Assembly: GCA_023488925.1 (NCBI GenBank)
Contig: JAMDDA010000125.1
Span: forward strand, 1 to 8,576
Length of the DNA stretch: 8,576 nucleotides
Source of the DNA: Actinomycetota bacterium
Lineage (GTDB): Bacteria; Actinomycetota; Thermoleophilia; RBG-16-64-13
Direction of reading: 5' to 3'
Position 1 is the first letter of the stretch. The number at the start of each line of letters is the position of its first letter. This document shows positions 6,328 through 8,576 of this stretch, in pieces. Position numbers and translations under genes: made by a program. The notes beneath the pieces were generated by a model, which was not told where the DNA came from, made no database searches, and saw only the letters and a program-made list of their open reading frames with translations.

Positions 6328-7080
6328 TCAGGCCGAGGCCCCGTCCTCCGCCGAGCCGGACGATACGACCACCTTCGCCGGGCGCAGGACACGCTCGCCG
6401 AACATGTAGCCCGGTTCGAGCACGTCGCTCACGATCCCTTCCTCATACTCCGACGGACGCGACAGCACGGCGTCGTGCAGCTGCGGGTCGAAGGGCCGGC
6501 CGAGGGCCTCGATGGGGCTCACTTCTTCCTTGCGGAGGAGGTCGAGGAAGAGCGCGTGGGTAAGACGGACTCCTTCGAGCACCTTGCCCTCTTCGTGGTG
6601 CTCAGCCGCGTTCAAAGCCCGGTCGAGGTTGTCCAGGATGGGCAGGAACTCCTCGAGCAGGCGGGCCCGTGCCCGGCCTCCGGCCTCGAGCAGCTCCCGC
6701 TGGGAGCGCTTGCGGTAGTTCTCAAACTCGGCCTTGAGACGCAGCAGGCTGTCCAGGTACCCGTCTCTCTCCGCGGTCAGACGTGCCACCAAGTCCGCGG
6801 TGGTCTCGCCGCCGGACTCCCCGACGTGCTGCGCCGGCGCGGACGGAGCGGCGGGACCACCGCCCGCGGGAACGCCGGCCGTCGCCTCCGCCTCGGTCGC
6901 TACCGTCTCCGCCTCGGTCGCCACCGCCTCCGCCTCGGTCGCCGTGGCCTGTGCCTCGGTCGCCGCCTCGGCCGGGCGATCTTCGCCCTCCGCGGATGCT
7001 GCTGTCCCCGTGGCCGTCTCCGCTCCCGCACCGGGCTCGTGGTTGCGGATTGGTATCGTTCTTTTCTTCGCCTCAGTCAT
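6328..7080 (-). CDS. grpE: Nucleotide exchange factor GrpE with long repetitive N terminus
   Basis: A 250-residue GrpE. The conserved core starts near residue 90: the long coiled-coil helix containing [11 protein letters not shown], then [23 protein letters not shown] and the C-terminal beta domain [17 protein letters not shown]. GrpE releases ADP from DnaK. The first 85 or so residues are acidic, Ala/Thr/Glu-rich and presumably disordered, longer than in most GrpE proteins, and include a 7-residue repeat of the ATEAEAV type encoded by a 21-bp tandem repeat. I chose ATG 7080 (MTEAKKRT). The frame is open upstream to a GTG at 7194, but that would translate the two intergenic hairpins into a proline/arginine/alanine-rich sequence and lacks a ribosome site. 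Ribosome-site evidence for 7080 is modest (GGGGAT). Confidence 0.96.
   Translation of the reverse strand: MTEAKKRTIPIRNHEPGAGAETATGTAASAEGEDRPAEAATEAQATATEAEAVATEAETVATEAEATAGVPAGGGPAAPSAPAQHVGESGGETTADLVARLTAERDGYLDSLLRLKAEFENYRKRSQRELLEAGGRARARLLEEFLPILDNLDRALNAAEHHEEGKVLEGVRLTHALFLDLLRKEEVSPIEALGRPFDPQLHDAVLSRPSEYEEGIVSDVLEPGYMFGERVLRPAKVVVSSGSAEDGASA
6880..6963. repeat. 21-bp tandem repeat, four copies, inside grpE
   Basis: Four adjoining 21-bp units (6880-6900, 6901-6921, 6922-6942, 6943-6963), each ending gcctcggtcgc on the plus strand. The unit is a multiple of three and encodes a heptapeptide of the type [14 protein letters not shown] in the N-terminal tail of GrpE. Copies differ at a few positions, so the array is not brand new. 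Copy number could change without breaking the frame. Confidence 0.88.
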
Positions 7081-7125
7081 CGATCCCCGTTCAACCGGTC
7101 GTGGTCCCGCCGGGCCGCGTATCCG

Positions 7126-7160
7126 GGGCGGCGGCGCCCGCTCAGCGGGCGCCGCCGCCC
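7126..7160. other. GC hairpin between hsp20 and grpE
   Basis: A perfect 16-bp inverted repeat: arm GGGCGGCGGCGCCCGC (7126-7141), loop TCA, arm 7145-7160 as its exact complement. On the minus-strand transcript it lies just after a second hairpin and before grpE. No T-run follows in the direction of transcription, so it is not a standard intrinsic terminator. mRNA stabilisation, processing or partial attenuation are possible roles. Confidence 0.85.
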
Positions 7161-7164
7161 TCCA

Positions 7165-7190
7165 GGCGCGGGGCGCGAGCGCCCCGCGCC
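7165..7190. other. Second GC hairpin downstream of hsp20
   Basis: An 11-bp perfect stem GGCGCGGGGCG with a CGAG tetraloop and its exact complement, 14 nt after the hsp20 stop and 4 nt from the neighbouring hairpin. No T-run follows. It may protect the hsp20 message 3' end. Confidence 0.8.
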
Positions 7191-7203
7191 CCACACGTCC
7201 CGG

Positions 7204-7689
7204 CTACGACTCCTTCTTCTCCGTGGACGTGCTCTCCACGGTGGCGCGACTGCCCTCGCCCACTTTCACGGCAATCCGCTTGGGCTTGGCTTCCTCCAGC
7301 TTGGGCACCGTCACCTCGAGCACGCCGTTCTCGTAGTGCGCCTCGATCCTCTCGGTGTCGACGTTCTGCGGGAGAGCCAGGCTCCGGGAGAAGGAGCCGT
7401 ACCGCCGCTCGATGCGGTAGTACTTGTCCTCTTCCACTTTTTCCTCGAACCGCCGTTCGCCGCTCAAGGTGAGCACGTTCTCCTCCACCTCGAGCTTGAT
7501 ACCGTCGGGGTCGATGCCCGGCAGCTCAGCCTTGAGCTTGATCGCTTCCTTGGTCTCGATCACGTCCACCGACGGGAGCCACGACTGCCGCTCACCTACC
7601 TCGCCCACACCCAGCCGGCTGAAGAGCCGGTTGAACTCGTTCTGGAGAGACGTCAGCTCACGGAACGGGTCCCAACGCACAAGTGCCAT
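7204..7689 (-). CDS. Small heat-shock protein Hsp20 (alpha-crystallin family)
   Basis: A 161-residue class A sHSP, an ATP-independent holdase that keeps unfolding proteins soluble. The N terminus MALVRWDPFRELTSLQNEFN is typical of bacterial Hsp20 proteins. The alpha-crystallin domain spans about residues 38-132 (VDVIETKEAIKLKAELPG through the diagnostic NGVLEVTVPK), and KRIAV supplies the C-terminal I-x-V anchor used in oligomer assembly. A charged Ser/Thr/Glu tail follows. I chose ATG 7689; an in-frame GTG at 7698 is embedded in the ribosome site. The gene is inserted between dnaK and grpE and flanked by hairpins on both sides, suggesting that its expression is set separately within the operon. 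Confidence 0.96.
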   Translation of the reverse strand: MALVRWDPFRELTSLQNEFNRLFSRLGVGEVGERQSWLPSVDVIETKEAIKLKAELPGIDPDGIKLEVEENVLTLSGERRFEEKVEEDKYYRIERRYGSFSRSLALPQNVDTERIEAHYENGVLEVTVPKLEEAKPKRIAVKVGEGSRATVESTSTEKKES

Positions 7690-7692
7690 GTC

Positions 7693-7709
7693 GATCACCT
7701 CTCCTTTCT
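7693..7709 (-). promoter_or_regulatory. Extended Shine-Dalgarno of hsp20
   Basis: AGAAAGGAGAGGTGATC on the minus strand equals the full complement of the usual bacterial 16S rRNA 3' end (AGAAAGGAGGTGATC) apart from two extra bases, ending 3 nt before ATG 7689. This predicts very strong initiation and rules out the GTG at 7698, which lies within it. Confidence 0.75.
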
Positions 7710-7740
7710 GCTTGTCCGTTTGTCTACCAGTGCCTTCCGG

Positions 7741-7786
7741 GGCGGCGGCCCGCGCCGCCCGGCTCGGTCAAGCGCGGGCCGCCGCC
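7741..7786. other. Long GC hairpin between dnaK and hsp20
   Basis: A perfect 15-bp inverted repeat, GGCGGCGGCCCGCGC (7741-7755) and its exact complement (7772-7786), with a 16-nt loop. It begins 35 nt after the dnaK stop in the direction of transcription and ends about 50 nt before the hsp20 start. There is no following T-run, so complete termination is not expected; partial attenuation, RNase processing or 3' protection of dnaK mRNA are candidates. Confidence 0.85.
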
Positions 7787-7821
7787 GGTGACACCCTTGC
7801 CAACGATCCTGCCCCAGTTCC

Positions 7822-8576
7822 TTACTTGTCCTCGTCGATCACCTCGTACTCGGCCTCTTCCACGACCTCGTCCTCCGGACCGCCGGTGCCGTCGCCGCTC
7901 GGGCCGGAGGAACCGCCGGTGGCTTGGGCCGCCTTGTAGGCGGCTTCGGAGAGCTTGTAGGCCGCCTCCTGCAGGGCGTTCATCTTGGAGCGGATGAGTT
8001 CGATGTCGTCGCCTTTCAGGGCTTCCTCGACCTCTTTGGCCGCGTCCTCGATGGCCCGGCGACTGGCGCCGTCGACCTTGTCGCCCAAGTCCTTCAAAGA
8101 CTTGCGGGTGGAGTAGACCAGGTTCTCGGCCTGGTTCTTCGTCTCGACCGCCTCCCGCTTCTTGCGGTCCTCCTCGGCGTGCGCCTCGGCGTCCCGCACC
8201 ATCTGCTTGATCTCCTCGTCGGTGAGGCCGCTCGAGCTCTTGATCATGATCTTCTGCTCGTTGCCCGTGGCGAGATCCTTGGCCGACACGTGGGTGATGC
8301 CGTTCGCATCGATATCGAAAGTGACCTCGATCTGCGGGATACCGCGCGGCGCCGGCGGAATGCCCATGAGCTGGAACTTGCCCAGCGTCTTGTTGTACAT
8401 GGCCAGGTCGCGCTCGCCCTGCAGCACGTGGATCTCCACCGACGTCTGGTTGTCTTCCGCCGTCGAGAAGATCTCGCTCTTACGGGTGGGGATGGTCGTG
8501 TTGCGTTCGATCAGCCGGGTGAACACGCCGCCCTTGGTCTCGATGCCCAGCGAGAGCGGGGGGACGTCGAGCAGAA
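7822..8576 (-). CDS. dnaK: Molecular chaperone DnaK (Hsp70), C-terminal part only
   Basis: The last 250 residues of DnaK; the ATPase domain and the start lie beyond the right edge. The visible part begins in the linker/substrate-binding region, [16 protein letters not shown], and continues with the beta-sandwich ([33 protein letters not shown]), the helical lid (about the next 110 residues) and a Gly/Ser-rich disordered tail ending EYEVIDEDK, the usual acidic terminus. DnaK binds hydrophobic segments of unfolded clients under control of DnaJ and GrpE, both encoded downstream. An in-frame GTG at 8526 is an internal valine codon, not a start. The familiar DVTPLSLG reads DVPPLSLG here. The dnaK promoter and any HAIR operator are outside the window. 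Confidence 0.98.
   Translation of the reverse strand, partial: LLDVPPLSLGIETKGGVFTRLIERNTTIPTRKSEIFSTAEDNQTSVEIHVLQGERDLAMYNKTLGKFQLMGIPPAPRGIPQIEVTFDIDANGITHVSAKDLATGNEQKIMIKSSSGLTDEEIKQMVRDAEAHAEEDRKKREAVETKNQAENLVYSTRKSLKDLGDKVDGASRRAIEDAAKEVEEALKGDDIELIRSKMNALQEAAYKLSEAAYKAAQATGGSSGPSGDGTGGPEDEVVEEAEYEVIDEDK

Noticed and set aside
7081..7194. Upstream GTG start extending GrpE by 38 residues.
   Set aside because: The extension would be translated from two hairpins and is Pro/Arg/Ala-rich; ATG 7080 gives a normal GrpE start.
6307..7791. A 494-codon plus-strand open frame over grpE and hsp20.
   Set aside because: It is the antisense shadow of grpE, hsp20 and the hairpins between them; no domain or ribosome site supports it.
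7690..7821. A HAIR (HspR) operator before hsp20.
   Set aside because: I looked for CTTGAGT-N7-ACTCAAG and saw only isolated fragments such as CTTGAC within the hairpin loop; no inverted repeat of that type is present.

Overview
Every gene I can support in this 8.6 kb, strongly GC-rich window lies on the minus strand, so the biological order runs from right to left: dnaK (C-terminal part) > hsp20 > grpE > dnaJ > hspR > B-box zinc/membrane protein > small YtxH-like membrane protein > metallo-beta-lactamase-fold hydrolase // CIRCE operator > fmdB-family zinc ribbon > degenerate GGDEF-EAL protein > surE fused in frame to a HAD phosphatase. The dnaK-grpE-dnaJ-hspR order, the HspR repressor, the DnaK sequence style and the polypurine Shine-Dalgarno sites suggest a high-GC bacterium of Gram-positive affinity: an actinobacterium or a deep-branching high-GC firmicute-type lineage. 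This placement is an inference from gene content only.

Right part (about 4040-8576): a DnaK-system heat-shock operon. dnaK runs off the right edge. hsp20 is inserted between dnaK and grpE and is bracketed by long, nearly perfect GC hairpins (7741-7786 on one side, 7126-7160 and 7165-7190 on the other). From grpE onward spacing is tight: 14 nt to dnaJ, 22 nt to hspR, then a 4-nt GTGA overlap into a B-box zinc-finger membrane protein, 16 nt to a 59-residue YtxH-like protein, and 10 nt to an MBL-fold hydrolase whose Shine-Dalgarno overlaps the preceding stop. The last three therefore look like accessory members of the chaperone operon.

Middle (about 3132-3313): the main intergenic region. It holds a 17-bp tandem repeat that begins across the MBL stop codon, a perfect CIRCE-type inverted repeat (TTGGCACTC-N9-GAGTGCCAA, the HrcA operator), a TATACT -10-like box and a strong Shine-Dalgarno in front of fmdB.

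Left part (1-3131): fmdB, a degenerate GGDEF-EAL protein and a single open reading frame that reads from a complete SurE nucleotidase domain through a roughly 60-residue disordered linker into a HAD-superfamily phosphatase. That frame is still open at the left edge.

The most interesting points are (1) the CIRCE operator in front of a non-chaperone fmdB/GGDEF-EAL/SurE-HAD set, immediately downstream of an HspR-type operon, implying two heat-shock repressors meeting at one locus; (2) the SurE-HAD fusion; (3) a GGDEF-EAL protein that appears to have lost both active sites; and (4) the uncharacterised membrane/zinc/MBL tail of the chaperone operon. I saw no mobile elements, tRNA or rRNA genes, CRISPR arrays or convincing intrinsic terminators.
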